DNA of 64,000 bases from Pseudomonadota bacterium (GTDB taxonomy: Bacteria; Pseudomonadota; Alphaproteobacteria; Rhizobiales; Xanthobacteraceae), in NCBI GenBank assembly GCA_963204905.1, contig CAUJJN010000382.1, positions 1-64,000 of the forward strand, in the 5' to 3' direction. The notes under the pieces are model-generated. The model was not told the origin of the DNA, searched no databases, and saw only the letters and a program-made list of their open reading frames with translations. Below, in pieces: positions 37,102 to 46,290 of this stretch (position 1 is the stretch's first letter; every line of letters begins with the position of its first letter). The translations under genes were made by a program, and so were the position numbers.

Positions 37102-38094
37102 ATGCGCGCACTCGTCAGCACCCGCCCCGGAGGGCCAGACACACTCTCAATCGTCGACCTGCCCGCTCCCCCGGTAGGCCACAAGCAAGTTCAGATCGCC
37201 GTGCGCGCCTGCGGAATCAACTATCCGGACACGTTGATCATCGAGGATCGCTATCAATTTAAACCGGCGCGTCCGTTTTCGCCGGGAGGAGAAGTCGCGG
37301 GCGTCATCACGACCGTTGGCCGGGATGTCACGAGCGTGAAGGTCGGCGACCACGTCATCGGAACTTCGATCTGGGGCGGCCTCGCCGAAAAGTTCGTATG
37401 CGACGAGCATCGCTGCGTACCGATCCCAGACGATATGGCATTTGATGACGCCGCAGCTCTGCTCCTGACGTTCGGCACCTCGTATTATGGCTTGAAGGAT
37501 CGCGCTCACCTGCAGGCCAACGAAACGGTGATCGTGCTTGGTGCCGCCGGCGGCATCGGGCTTGCTTCGGTCGCACTGGCAAAAGCAATGGGAGCACGCG
37601 TCATCGCTGCAGTTTCGACAGAGCAAAAGGCAGAGCTTGCCCGAGACGCGGGCGCCAGCGAGGCAGTCATCTACGGGCGCGACCAGTCCGCGGCCACGAA
37701 CAAAGAATTTACGAATGCCTTGAAAAGCATATCCGGCTCCAACGGAGCCGATGTCATCGTCGACGCCGTTGGCGGCAATTACGCAGAAGCAGCCCTACGT
37801 GCCATCGGATGGAACGGCCGTTATCTCGTCGTCGGATTTCCTGCTGGCATTCCCTCGATCCCCCTTAATCTTCCCCTGTTGAAGTCCTGCCAGATCATCG
37901 GCGTTTTCTGGGGAGCGTGGATTGATCGCGAACCCTCGGCGTTTCAGCAAAGTGCCGGTGAACTGATCGACCTTTATCGCGGCGGGAAGATCAAACCTGT
38001 GATATCGGCCAGATATTCGCTTGAGGATGCTGCCATTGCATTCAAGCAATTGAGCGGACGGGGCGCCGTGGGTAAACTTGTCGTCACCCTGTGA
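37102..38094 (+). CDS. NADPH:quinone oxidoreductase family (zinc-independent MDR)
   Basis: 330 residues from the ATG at 37102, with GGAG 6 bp upstream. Medium-chain reductase fold: GroES-like N-terminal domain and Rossmann motif GAAGGIGLASVALAKAMGA. No structural zinc Cys cluster is present, which points to the quinone oxidoreductase / enoyl reductase branch. It is divergent from the CoA ligase and shares its operator region; it may reduce an unsaturated CoA or carbonyl intermediate. Confidence 0.87.
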   Translation: MRALVSTRPGGPDTLSIVDLPAPPVGHKQVQIAVRACGINYPDTLIIEDRYQFKPARPFSPGGEVAGVITTVGRDVTSVKVGDHVIGTSIWGGLAEKFVCDEHRCVPIPDDMAFDDAAALLLTFGTSYYGLKDRAHLQANETVIVLGAAGGIGLASVALAKAMGARVIAAVSTEQKAELARDAGASEAVIYGRDQSAATNKEFTNALKSISGSNGADVIVDAVGGNYAEAALRAIGWNGRYLVVGFPAGIPSIPLNLPLLKSCQIIGVFWGAWIDREPSAFQQSAGELIDLYRGGKIKPVISARYSLEDAAIAFKQLSGRGAVGKLVVTL

Positions 38095-38102
38095 CCGTCC
38101 TC

Positions 38103-38777
38103 TTAGGGAATACGGCCCTCTTTCCTTAATTCGGCCAACCGCCGCTCTCCTCGCCCCGTGAGGACGGCCATGAAGAACAGGTTCAAACCACGATTGATAT
38201 ACTCGTCGACGGTCATTCGTTTCGCGAAGTGCCAAGCTTTCAGCGCCCAAGCATGGGAAAAGATGACGATCTGATAGACAAACAACTCGACGTCGGTCTC
38301 GGTAAAAAGCCCGGTCGCAATACACTCACGAACGCAATCCGCGATATAACCATTCGTGGTGATTTCCTTCTGCTTGATTATGTCCCTGCGTTCCTTCCTG
38401 AGCGATTTTGTCTCGCGATAGGTTAGAACCGTGACCTCAACGGATGCATTGTTCACCCTGCAAAAGGCCCGGACAGCCGCATAGAACCGCTCAAGCGGGT
38501 CCTCGGTCGTCTTCAGCGCAGCCAGAATATGAGCATCGTACGAGTCCATGATCTCGACGATAGCCAGATAGAGAAGATCTTCCTTGTCGTTGAAATATTG
38601 GTAGATGGTCCCAATACTGACCTCGGCGCATTCAGCGATGTCGCGAATGGTCGCCGGATGATATCCTCGCTCGCTAAAGACCTTGATGCTGGCAGCTGTA
38701 ATCTGCTTTCGACGACGCTCGACCAGGGCAGGATCATCAATCTTGCTCTTTACGCTCGCGCTTTCAGGTTGAACCAT
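38103..38777 (-). CDS. TetR-family transcriptional regulator
   Basis: 224 residues with helix-turn-helix TIRDIAECAEVSIGTIYQYF (about residues 42-61) and a helical ligand domain. It is convergent with the oxidoreductase (8 bp apart) and follows the CoA transferase. It is the only regulator in region 4, and the two matching palindromes at 36954 and 42650 mark the promoters of both operons around it, so it most likely represses the cluster until a CoA ester accumulates. Confidence 0.88.
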   Translation of the reverse strand: MVQPESASVKSKIDDPALVERRRKQITAASIKVFSERGYHPATIRDIAECAEVSIGTIYQYFNDKEDLLYLAIVEIMDSYDAHILAALKTTEDPLERFYAAVRAFCRVNNASVEVTVLTYRETKSLRKERRDIIKQKEITTNGYIADCVRECIATGLFTETDVELFVYQIVIFSHAWALKAWHFAKRMTVDEYINRGLNLFFMAVLTGRGERRLAELRKEGRIP

Positions 38778-38816
38778 AGAGTCGTTCGCCTTCTGGATTC
38801 GATCGAGCCGGATCGG

Positions 38817-39968
38817 CTACGAGTTAAACATATCCCAACCGCTTGCGTCAGCCGCTTCGTCGAGCAGCGGATAAGGCGCCGCAGTCACTAGCGATCGAAA
38901 TCTTCTGTCGAAGGGCATAGGAAGCGCTGTAACGTCTCCGCTGCCGATCGCTACTTTCCTGTCGAATACTTTCCGGGACCGAAAATGCTCTGAATCCAAA
39001 GCTTCGTCAATTGTAGCCACCACGGCCACGCAAACATCATAGTCTCGAAAAATCTCGCTCCACTGTGCGGCTGTCTTTTCCCTGATTTTCGCGGCAACCA
39101 GAGACTTGGTCTTGACGGGATCGGAGCGATCGTCGCGAGCGTGACCCGGAAGATCGATGCGATCGCAAAAGCTCGCCCAAAATCGATCCTCCACGGGCGC
39201 GACCGACAGGAAGCGATCGTCGACGGTACGATAGATCCCGTATCGCGCTGAGCCACCTGTAGTCATATCCTCGCCCGCTTGGGGTCCAACGCCGGTTATC
39301 TGTTGCTTGGCAATTGCCGCATACAGAAACGGCAACACGTTCTCGGCCATCGCCACATCGATATAGCATCCCGAGCCACAATGCTGCCGTTGCAGAAGCG
39401 CGAGAAGGATATTCATGATCGCGGGGTAGCTCCCCCCGGCAATATCGGCGATCAATGCGGGTGGCAGGACGGGCGAGCCATCCGCCGACGCAACCAGAGA
39501 CAGCATTCCTGTTTCGGCGACATAGTTGAGATCATGAGCGGCGACCCCGCTCAACGGGCCCGTCTGTCCGTATCCGCTTATCGCGCAATAGATCAATCGC
39601 TTGTTGATCTGAGACAGAACATCGTACGAGAGCCCCAGACGCGCCATCACCCCCGGCCGAAACTGCTCGACCAGAATATCCGCATCGGCAACGAGATGTT
39701 TGAAATGCTCAATACCCCCGGCCGTTTTCAGATCGAGAACGATGCTTCGCTTCCCGCGATTCAGCAGCGCGAAAATTCCGCTGTCAGGCCCGACTTTCGG
39801 CTCATATTCACGAGCTTCGTCGCCGCCCGGCCGCTCGATCTTCAAGACATGCGCCCCGGCCTCAGCAAGAGCAAGCGTCGCCAATGGACCCGGGACAAGC
39901 GTCGTGAGATCGAGCACCCGTATCCCAGATAACGGTTGAACGACGTTGATTTTCGATCCAGCCAACAT
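38817..39968 (-). CDS. Class III (CaiB/BaiF) CoA transferase
   Basis: 383 residues. Family signatures are GIRVLDLTTLVPGPLATLALAEAGA, KIERPGGDEAREYEP, the catalytic-Asp region NYVAETGML and GGSYPAIMNILLALLQR. It would move CoA between acids, an ATP-free way to activate substrate next to the ATP-using ligase. It overlaps the SDR stop by one base. Confidence 0.9.
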   Translation of the reverse strand: MLAGSKINVVQPLSGIRVLDLTTLVPGPLATLALAEAGAHVLKIERPGGDEAREYEPKVGPDSGIFALLNRGKRSIVLDLKTAGGIEHFKHLVADADILVEQFRPGVMARLGLSYDVLSQINKRLIYCAISGYGQTGPLSGVAAHDLNYVAETGMLSLVASADGSPVLPPALIADIAGGSYPAIMNILLALLQRQHCGSGCYIDVAMAENVLPFLYAAIAKQQITGVGPQAGEDMTTGGSARYGIYRTVDDRFLSVAPVEDRFWASFCDRIDLPGHARDDRSDPVKTKSLVAAKIREKTAAQWSEIFRDYDVCVAVVATIDEALDSEHFRSRKVFDRKVAIGSGDVTALPMPFDRRFRSLVTAAPYPLLDEAADASGWDMFNS

Positions 39969-40720
39969 CAGTCGACCATCGTCAGACCGCCACTGACGCT
40001 CAGAACTTGCCCCGTCACGAAATCAGCCTGTGAACTCAGAAAGAACATGACGGCATCGGCGACTTCCTCTGGACGACCCAATCGACGGAAGGGAACGGCC
40101 TTCACAAGCGCTTCCTTGATCCTCTCATTCTGTTGAGCATGGAACATGGGCGTATCCGTCGGGCCGGGACAGACGCAGTTCACGCGAATCTTATATCGCG
40201 CCATCTCGCGTGCGAGAGCTTTGGTAAACGCAATCATTCCGCCTTTTGCGGAGGAGTAGACGACCTCACCCATGCTTCCGACGCGGCCGGCGTCGCTGGC
40301 GATGTTCACAATCGCACCACGCGCTTGCTCCGACATCAATTTCACAACTGCATGCGTGAGCCGCACGGGACCGAGAAGATTGATTTGAACGATGCGATCC
40401 CAGAGGTCTGCCGGATTTTGAAGAAATGGTTGAATGATCTCCCAACCCGCAGCATTCACAAGCCCATCTACAGCGCCATTCGCCTGCTTGTGGACTGAGG
40501 CCGCAAAGGCTTCGATTGAGGCTGGATTGGCCAGGTCGAGGCGACAAAAATCCACTGAGAGACCCGCAGCGCCTGCTTCCGCCTTGACCCGCGATCCTCC
40601 CTCCTCATTGACATCGCCGATGAGCACGTGGGCTCCACGTTTCGCGGCCAATAGCGCGATCGCCTTCCCGATGCCGGACGCTCCGCCAGTGACGATGATG
40701 CGCTTGCCGTTGAAATCCAT
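39968..40720 (-). CDS. Short-chain dehydrogenase/reductase (BadH-like 3-hydroxyacyl-CoA dehydrogenase candidate)
   Basis: 250 residues with all classical SDR elements: cofactor motif VTGGASGIGKAIALLAAKRGA, NAAGW, catalytic Ser in IVNIASDAG and YSSAKGG with the Tyr-Lys pair, and CPGPTDTPMF. It would oxidise the 3-hydroxyacyl-CoA made by the hydratase next door, matching 2-hydroxycyclohexanecarboxyl-CoA dehydrogenase (BadH) in the alicyclic route. Assignment rests on family plus context. Confidence 0.88.
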   Translation of the reverse strand: MDFNGKRIIVTGGASGIGKAIALLAAKRGAHVLIGDVNEEGGSRVKAEAGAAGLSVDFCRLDLANPASIEAFAASVHKQANGAVDGLVNAAGWEIIQPFLQNPADLWDRIVQINLLGPVRLTHAVVKLMSEQARGAIVNIASDAGRVGSMGEVVYSSAKGGMIAFTKALAREMARYKIRVNCVCPGPTDTPMFHAQQNERIKEALVKAVPFRRLGRPEEVADAVMFFLSSQADFVTGQVLSVSGGLTMVD

Positions 40721-40729
40721 GTCCCTCTC

Positions 40730-41497
40730 CTAACTCATTCGCTTGCGATTCAGGAATTCCATGACTGCTGAGCGCGTCTCTTCGGACTCGAAGAGTTTGC
40801 GGCTTCTTGCCACCTCGATTCCAAAACCAATATCCTGTCTCACCTCGGAGGCGCGTATGCATTCCTTCGCGGCCTTGAGCGCAAGTTGCGGCATGGCCGC
40901 GAGACGCCCAATCAGCTTGGCGGTTTGCGGCGCCAGTTCTTCCGCCGGAAACGACCACTGGGCGATACCCAGACCGACCGCTTCCGCCCCTCGAACAACG
41001 TCGCCGGTAAAGATGAGGCGCTTTGCAACAGCCTGACCGCAGATTGCGGTCAGACGCTGCGTCCCACCGATTGCGGGTAAAAGTCCAAGACAGACCTCCG
41101 GAAGACCAAGTTTTGCATCATCCGCAACGATGCGGACGTCGCAAGACAACGCCAGCTCGAGTCCCCCGCCAAGCGCGGCGCCAGCGATTTCTGCAACGGT
41201 CACGCACGATAGACTTTCGATCCTTTGGAATAGGCTTTGATATTGACGCAAGGCCGCGACAAAATCTGATGTCCCCTTGTCTCCGCCCGAGAATCCCATC
41301 GCGACGGCTTTCAAGTCGGCACCCGCGCTGAAAAACTTCAACGCGCTCTTGATGTGAAGAACGCGCACGCTGCCGCGAGCTTCCACGTCATCGATCACCC
41401 GGTGGAATCTTGCACACCAATCCAATGCTATTGTGTTGGCCGGAGGCGCGTTGAGCATGGCTAGAGCAACGTCCCCATCGAAGTAAAGATCGATCAT
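40730..41497 (-). CDS. Enoyl-CoA hydratase/isomerase (BadK-like candidate)
   Basis: 255 residues of the crotonase family: AGAALGGGLELALSCDVRI for the oxyanion hole and LGLPEVCLGLLPAIGGTQRL with the catalytic Glu positions. It overlaps the dehydrogenase stop by 4 bp and precedes the SDR by 9 bp, so the three act in order: dehydrogenation, hydration, oxidation. It lacks the QVGP-MGS pattern of the second crotonase at 33213, as expected if the two do different steps. Confidence 0.88.
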   Translation of the reverse strand: MIDLYFDGDVALAMLNAPPANTIALDWCARFHRVIDDVEARGSVRVLHIKSALKFFSAGADLKAVAMGFSGGDKGTSDFVAALRQYQSLFQRIESLSCVTVAEIAGAALGGGLELALSCDVRIVADDAKLGLPEVCLGLLPAIGGTQRLTAICGQAVAKRLIFTGDVVRGAEAVGLGIAQWSFPAEELAPQTAKLIGRLAAMPQLALKAAKECIRASEVRQDIGFGIEVARSRKLFESEETRSAVMEFLNRKRMS

Positions 41498-42636
41498 GAA
41501 GACAGTGATCCCGTTAGCTCGCGGGCGATAACCATCCGCTGGATATCGTTTGTCCCTTCATAGATTTTGGCCACGCGAACATCCCTGTAGATCCGCTCGA
41601 CGTCATAGTCAGCCATGTAACCATTACCGCCCAGCGTCTGCATCGCATCTGAGCAAACCCTCTCCGCCATTTCAGAGGCGAAGAGCTTTGCCATTGAAAC
41701 TTCCGCAAGACAGCTAGCCCGCTCGCTTTTGAGACGTGCGGCATAAAAGACGAGCTGCTCGGCAGCAGTGACCGCTGTCACCATGTCTGCAAGACGGAAC
41801 GAAACGCCCTGATAGCTTGAGATTTGCCTCCCAAATGCCTGGCGCTCTCGAGAGTACGCGACTGCCAGTTCAAGCGCCTTCCGAGCCATTCCGACAGATT
41901 GCGCGGCAATTCCGATCCGGCCGCCTTCAAGATTGCTGAGGGCGATGCGATATCCGTCTCCCTCCGCGCCCAACATGGCGGTCGCTTCGACCTCGACATC
42001 TTGAAGAAGCAATTCGCAGGTATCCGAGGCGTGCTGACCCATCTTCCGCTCGACACGCGCAACCGTGTAGCCGGGCGCATCGGTCGGAACGATGAAAGCG
42101 CTGATCCCGCGCTTGCCCGCATCGGGGTTGGTTTGCGCGAAGACCAACGCAATGTCCGACGTCGCACCGCCGGTGATAAATTGCTTCGTCCCGTTCAGAA
42201 CCCACCCAGCCTGGGTGCGCCGAGCTTTGGTTCTGATGCTTGATGCGTCGGATCCGCTCTGCGGCTCCGTCAAAGCAAACGCAGACATCACCTCTCCGGT
42301 GATCATCGGCGGAAGGTACCGCGCGATCTGAGCTTGGGATCCATAGGTTAGGATGGGCATGCATCCGACAGAATTCTGGCCGCCCATGATGGTCGAAACC
42401 GCACCGTTGCCGGCGGCGATTTCCATCATCGCTGCCGCGTAGGCAACGTAATCGACACCGATCCCACCGAATTCGCTCGGCACGGTCATACCGAACAACC
42501 CGAGCGCGCCCATCTGCCTGAAGACGTCCCTCGGGATACGACCGTTCTCTTCCCAGGCCTTCGACTGCGGCCAAAGCACATCCTGCGAGAACCGCCGACA
42601 AGTTTCCTTAATATGTTGAAATTCCATGGAAAGCAT
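41494..42636 (-). CDS. Acyl-CoA dehydrogenase (AliB-like candidate)
   Basis: About 380 residues from the ATG at 42636 (42627 is also possible; the ATG at 42660 lies inside the operator and is unlikely). Signature ALTEPQSGSDASSIRT near residue 120 and the C-terminal YEGTNDIQRMVIARELTG, with the catalytic Glu candidate region, are clear. It would oxidise the CoA thioester made by the AliA-like ligase. First gene of the operon 38.1-42.6 kb. Confidence 0.88.
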   Translation of the reverse strand: MLSMEFQHIKETCRRFSQDVLWPQSKAWEENGRIPRDVFRQMGALGLFGMTVPSEFGGIGVDYVAYAAAMMEIAAGNGAVSTIMGGQNSVGCMPILTYGSQAQIARYLPPMITGEVMSAFALTEPQSGSDASSIRTKARRTQAGWVLNGTKQFITGGATSDIALVFAQTNPDAGKRGISAFIVPTDAPGYTVARVERKMGQHASDTCELLLQDVEVEATAMLGAEGDGYRIALSNLEGGRIGIAAQSVGMARKALELAVAYSRERQAFGRQISSYQGVSFRLADMVTAVTAAEQLVFYAARLKSERASCLAEVSMAKLFASEMAERVCSDAMQTLGGNGYMADYDVERIYRDVRVAKIYEGTNDIQRMVIARELTGSLSS

Positions 42637-42649
42637 GAATGGTCGCCAT

Positions 42650-42667
42650 TGAATGAGCATTCATTCA
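42650..42667. promoter_or_regulatory. Putative TetR operator (copy 2)
   Basis: TGAATGAGCATTCATTCA has the same two 7-bp arms as the palindrome at 36954-36971 with a different 4-bp centre. It lies 13 bp upstream of the acyl-CoA dehydrogenase start, overlapping the expected promoter. Confidence 0.6.
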
Positions 42668-43076
42668 GTAACGATATGCAATTTCTCTGTCAAGCGTTGA
42701 GTCTATCGGTCCGCTGGCATGGTTCTCTCTGCCAAGGCTCACACAGAGCATCGACTTCGTGCTCAACGATAATTTTCCCAATACCGGCGCTCGACCTTGT
42801 GAAGCCGCTGCCCTGCGTATTCACCCGCGTGGTACTGACCGACGACGTGGGCAAGGCATTGAACGTGACCTGCATGGAGTTGGCCGAGGCCGACTCCTTC
42901 GAATGAATCGGAACCGTCACGATCGTCGGTCAGTTCCATAGCTTAACCGGGCAAAAGCGACTGCCGCCTCGAATCGGTGGTCCCCGGCATCGCCCCGGCG
43001 CGCTGCTCTTTGGTCCCGTATGGGGCCAGCGCATTCAGCCTTTTCCGATGCAAGCAAATCGACAGGCTGACTTGCG
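42668..43076. other. Gene-free boundary between catabolic region and stress island
   Basis: About 400 bp with only weak overlapping short frames. No repeat, integrase or tRNA marks the junction, but gene content changes completely here. Confidence 0.5.
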
Positions 43077-43178
43077 GGACAACTTGGCCGCTGGTTTTTG
43101 ACATATTGTCCGCCCACGCCAAACGACACAGCCTAAATTCTTGATTTATCTAGGTTCGCATATTGGCACGTCTGTTGC
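43077..43178 (+). promoter_or_regulatory. P1: paired upstream activator sites and sigma-54 promoter of csbD
   Basis: Left site GGACAACTTGGCC (43077-43089), right site TGACATATTGTCC (43099-43111), centres 22 bp apart. The sigma-54 promoter TGGCACGTCTGTTGC (43164-43178) has GG and GC exactly 10 bp apart, and its GG begins 54 bp after the right site. The csbD start is 82 bp further on. Confidence 0.85.
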
Positions 43179-43260
43179 GTTTGCTTGATGCGATGCGCGC
43201 CGACGCGTGGCACCCGGCACCGCGTCTGTGACGATCAGGCGAGACAACAAGGAGACGAAA

Positions 43261-43467
43261 ATGAACTGGGATCGCATCGAGGGAAATTGGAAAGCCGCAA
43301 AAGGCGCACTCAAGGCAACATGGGGAAAGCTGACCGACAACGATCTCGACGTCATCAATGGCGACAGGGAGCGGTTGGAAGGCAAGCTTCAAGATCTCTA
43401 TGGCATTGACAAGGCTCAGGTCCGCAAGGAAGTCGACAAGTGGGCCAAAGAGGCGAACTGGGACTGA
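43261..43467 (+). CDS. csbD: CsbD family stress protein
   Basis: 68 residues: MNWDRIEGNWKAAKGALKAT followed by WGKLTDNDLDVINGDRERLE and LYGIDKAQVRKEVD, the whole CsbD domain. AAGGAG lies just upstream. CsbD proteins are small, helical and induced by general stress; their molecular action is unknown. Here the gene is directly behind sigma-54 promoter P1, unlike the sigma-B control known in Bacillus. Confidence 0.93.
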   Translation: MNWDRIEGNWKAAKGALKATWGKLTDNDLDVINGDRERLEGKLQDLYGIDKAQVRKEVDKWAKEANWD

Positions 43468-43664
43468 ATTCAAGTTTTCCAAACAGCTCCGGCAGTAGCG
43501 GGGCATTCCGTTTTCAATACACCATAAACTCAACATGGGTTCAGCGCTGGCGCATCACTTGGAACGAACGCGATCACCGCCCACGTGATGAAGTATGTGG
43601 AACAAGTGCTTCGCGCCAAGCTGAACCTGGATTTATTGAATCTGAACAAGATATGAGGATCTAA

Positions 43665-43874
43665 ATGTCGAAAGATCACGACGAAGCTTCGCACGGCTCA
43701 CAAGACGCGCGCCGTCATAAACTCGACCATCAAGTACGAAACGAGTGGCTTGACAGAGACACTGGCCTCCAGCAGGCGTGGCAGACATCGGGCATGACGC
43801 GCGATGATTTTATCCGGCACAACGAAGGCATGATCGACAAGGTTATTTCCGCGAATCTTGACCGGGATCGGTAA
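43665..43874 (+). CDS. Small hydrophilic protein of unknown function
   Basis: 69 residues, rich in Asp, His and Arg (SKDHDEASHGSQDARRHKLD near the start), no membrane segment and no family I recognise. GAGGATCTAA precedes the ATG. It lies 197 bp after csbD on the same strand and may be read from P1. Its acidic and His-rich make-up resembles other small stress proteins of this island. Confidence 0.6.
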   Translation: MSKDHDEASHGSQDARRHKLDHQVRNEWLDRDTGLQQAWQTSGMTRDDFIRHNEGMIDKVISANLDRDR

Positions 43875-44286
43875 TACCTGTCGCTAATTCCTCTGCTGCG
43901 CGCGGCGTGCCGGGGAGGATCGCCGAAACGATCGACAAGGCCGCTTCGTCTCGCGACGCGCTCCAGCGCTAAAGCTGCTCCGCCCGGTGCGAGTCGCGCC
44001 GGGCGTCGCGGTGCTGATGAAAGACAGTCACGGCTATCGCCTCTGCGGCTGGATGAAAGGCTGCGTGACGTTGTGGGCGGCAAGGTCGCGGTTGCAGCGT
44101 ACCACTGACCGGCCCTGGAGCTCCGCCGCGGTCGCGCGTACAAAAGCCGGCGGTCGGGACACTCAGCCACCTCACCACCGCTTTGCGCGAAAATCCGCCG
44201 ATACCCAATACAATATGGAATTCTGGAATTGTTCTGCCAGAGTGTCTAAGAATTTCAGATACCTGAGGCGAGAGGTCTCCCGAAAC
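43875..44286. other. Gene-free stretch before the cardiolipin synthase-like gene
   Basis: About 410 bp. The reading frame of the next gene is open through most of it, but the phospholipase D family similarity begins only at about 44287. No activator site or sigma-54 promoter is seen. Confidence 0.45.
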
Positions 44287-45747
44287 ATGCTGGCGTGGCT
44301 CGAACTGCCGCTGTTTTTCGTTCACTTGATGGCAGTAGCGCGAGCAATCACCCGCGCGAACAGGGAGCCCGCTGCCCGCGTCGCATGGGTCGCGGTCATC
44401 ATGTTCCTACCGCTGCTCGGCGTCGTTGCCTATCTGCTGCTGGGAGAGACCAACATCGGACGGGAGCGGCTTCGTCGGCTAAAGGCGGCGGAAGATCGCG
44501 TGACGCGTCCTGACGAGACGAGCCATGCGACGGACGCCATTGCCCCCGAAGCGGCTGCGCAGTTCGACCTCTGCGGTTCTATCAATGGATTGGGTCCCGT
44601 GAGTGGCAACCGCATTGCACTTCTCGGCAATCCGGACGCATCGAACACTCACCCGACGCTGGATTCCGACAGCGCGATCGATGCTCTGGTGCAGGATATC
44701 GAACGGGCAACGGAGCACGTCCACATCGGTTTCTACATCTGGCTCGACGATGGCAATGGCGGCAAGGTCGCCGACGCTGTAGCTGCTGCCTCACGACGAG
44801 GCGTGCACTGCCGGGTAATGGTGGATGCGTTGGGGTCCCGCGGCTTTATCCGCGGAAAGCGCTGGAGACAGCTGCGCGGAGCGGGTGTGTCGCTTGTCGC
44901 AACGTTGAACGACATTCCACGTTTGGGGCACCTCGCCGTTGGGCGCCTCGATCTGCGCAACCATCGCAAACTCGTCATTATCGATAACAGCATCGCCTAT
45001 TGCGGCAGCCAGAATTGCGCCGACCCAGAATTCCGGATCAAGGCAAAGTACGCGCCCTGGGTGGACATCTTTTTCCGGTGCGAAGGGCCGGTTGTGCGGC
45101 AGGCGCAGTATTTATTTCTGTGCACCTGGACCGCTGAAACCGGCGATCCGCTGGAAGGGCTGGCCGCCGCCCAACCGGCGCCACAACGCTTCGAGCCGGG
45201 AGCGGTGGCGCAGATGTACGGTACCGGGCCGACGACGCCCGGCAATGCGATGTCCGATTCCTTTGTCGGCGCAGTCTATGCCGCGCGCAAGGAGCTCGTC
45301 ATCACGACACCTTATTTCGTGCCGGACGAGGCTGTCTTGCGCGCTCTATGCGCGGCCCCGCGCCGAGGTGTGGCGACCACGATCGTCTTTCCCGAGCGCA
45401 ACGATTCATGGCTGGTGGGAAATTCCAGCCGCAGTTGCTACGCGGATCTGCTCGTCAATGGTGTGGACATCTACGAATATTCGTTGGGGTTGCTGCACAC
45501 AAAATCAATTACTATCGACGGCAAGATCGCCCTGGTCGGGTCGGCCAACATGGACCGACGCAGCATGCAGCTCAACTTCGAGAACAACATGCTAGTGGCG
45601 GATGAGGTGGTCGCCGCCGCCGTTCGCGCGCGACAGCAGAGTTATCTTGGCGTGTCACGGCCAATCGCGCTCGCCACCGTCAAGGCTTGGCCATTCCATA
45701 AACGGCTCGTGCAGAATGCGGTGGGCATGACGGCGCCGGTGCTCTGA
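44287..45747 (+). CDS. Cardiolipin synthase-like phospholipase D family protein
   Basis: 486 residues from the ATG at 44287. Two N-terminal membrane helices (LAWLELPLFFVHLMAVARAI and AWVAVIMFLPLLGVVAYLLL) of the PLDc_N domain are followed by two catalytic HKD motifs: HRKLVIIDNSIAYCGSQN and HTKSITIDGKIALVGSANMD. This is the bacterial cardiolipin synthase layout (Cls, two phosphatidylglycerols to cardiolipin plus glycerol) at the inner membrane. The open frame extends to 43987, and 44215 is another possible ATG. In a stress island it would adjust membrane lipid under heat, osmotic or solvent stress. Confidence 0.88.
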   Translation: MLAWLELPLFFVHLMAVARAITRANREPAARVAWVAVIMFLPLLGVVAYLLLGETNIGRERLRRLKAAEDRVTRPDETSHATDAIAPEAAAQFDLCGSINGLGPVSGNRIALLGNPDASNTHPTLDSDSAIDALVQDIERATEHVHIGFYIWLDDGNGGKVADAVAAASRRGVHCRVMVDALGSRGFIRGKRWRQLRGAGVSLVATLNDIPRLGHLAVGRLDLRNHRKLVIIDNSIAYCGSQNCADPEFRIKAKYAPWVDIFFRCEGPVVRQAQYLFLCTWTAETGDPLEGLAAAQPAPQRFEPGAVAQMYGTGPTTPGNAMSDSFVGAVYAARKELVITTPYFVPDEAVLRALCAAPRRGVATTIVFPERNDSWLVGNSSRSCYADLLVNGVDIYEYSLGLLHTKSITIDGKIALVGSANMDRRSMQLNFENNMLVADEVVAAAVRARQQSYLGVSRPIALATVKAWPFHKRLVQNAVGMTAPVL

Positions 45748-45812
45748 CCGGAGAGCCTTTGTAGGCATCGGAACAATTTCCACCAGCGGTCTTTCAATGG
45801 GGAAGCGGTCTT

Positions 45813-46169
45813 ATGAATGATGGGCACACTGGGAACGACAATCGGTTGGGGAGCCAGCGCGACGCGGATTTGAGCAAGCGGCTTCACCACCTCGAGGAAA
45901 AGCTTGCAAAGACGAAAGCCGACCAGGAGCAAGCCCGCTCTGACGACGGCGCAGCGAGCTCGTCAACATCCGGTTCGGCCATGGCGTATGGTTTGCGCTT
46001 GTCGTCGGAGTTCGTCGCCAGTGTCTTGGTTGGCGCCTCCCTCGGCTGGGTGATGGATCATTTCCTCCCGACATCCCCATGGGGTTTGATTGCCTTTTTC
46101 CTTCTCGGCTTCCTCGCCGGACTGCTTAACCTCGTGAGGGAGACCCAGCGTCGATCAACTCGGCCATGA
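45813..46169 (+). CDS. AtpI-like F0F1-ATPase-associated membrane protein
   Basis: 118 residues: a charged, probably coiled-coil N-terminus (LSKRLHHLEEKLAKTKADQE), then two hydrophobic helices in the AtpI/YbaN-like pattern LSSEFVASVLVGASLGWVMD and GLIAFFLLGFLAGLLNLVRE. GGGGAAG lies upstream. AtpI assists c-ring assembly or Mg transport in ATP synthase operons, but no ATP synthase gene is near, so this is a stand-alone stress-island copy. It follows the cardiolipin synthase-like gene by 65 bp. Confidence 0.83.
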   Translation: MNDGHTGNDNRLGSQRDADLSKRLHHLEEKLAKTKADQEQARSDDGAASSSTSGSAMAYGLRLSSEFVASVLVGASLGWVMDHFLPTSPWGLIAFFLLGFLAGLLNLVRETQRRSTRP

Positions 46170-46290
46170 GGGAATTGTCAGGCTTACACGTTCGAGCGAG
46201 GCGCCGGAGTCGCGGCGCGTCGGCCGATATCAGGCCAAATTCTGAGGAACATAATTTCAAGCACCTAAGGCCCGCCGCCATGCCACGCCC

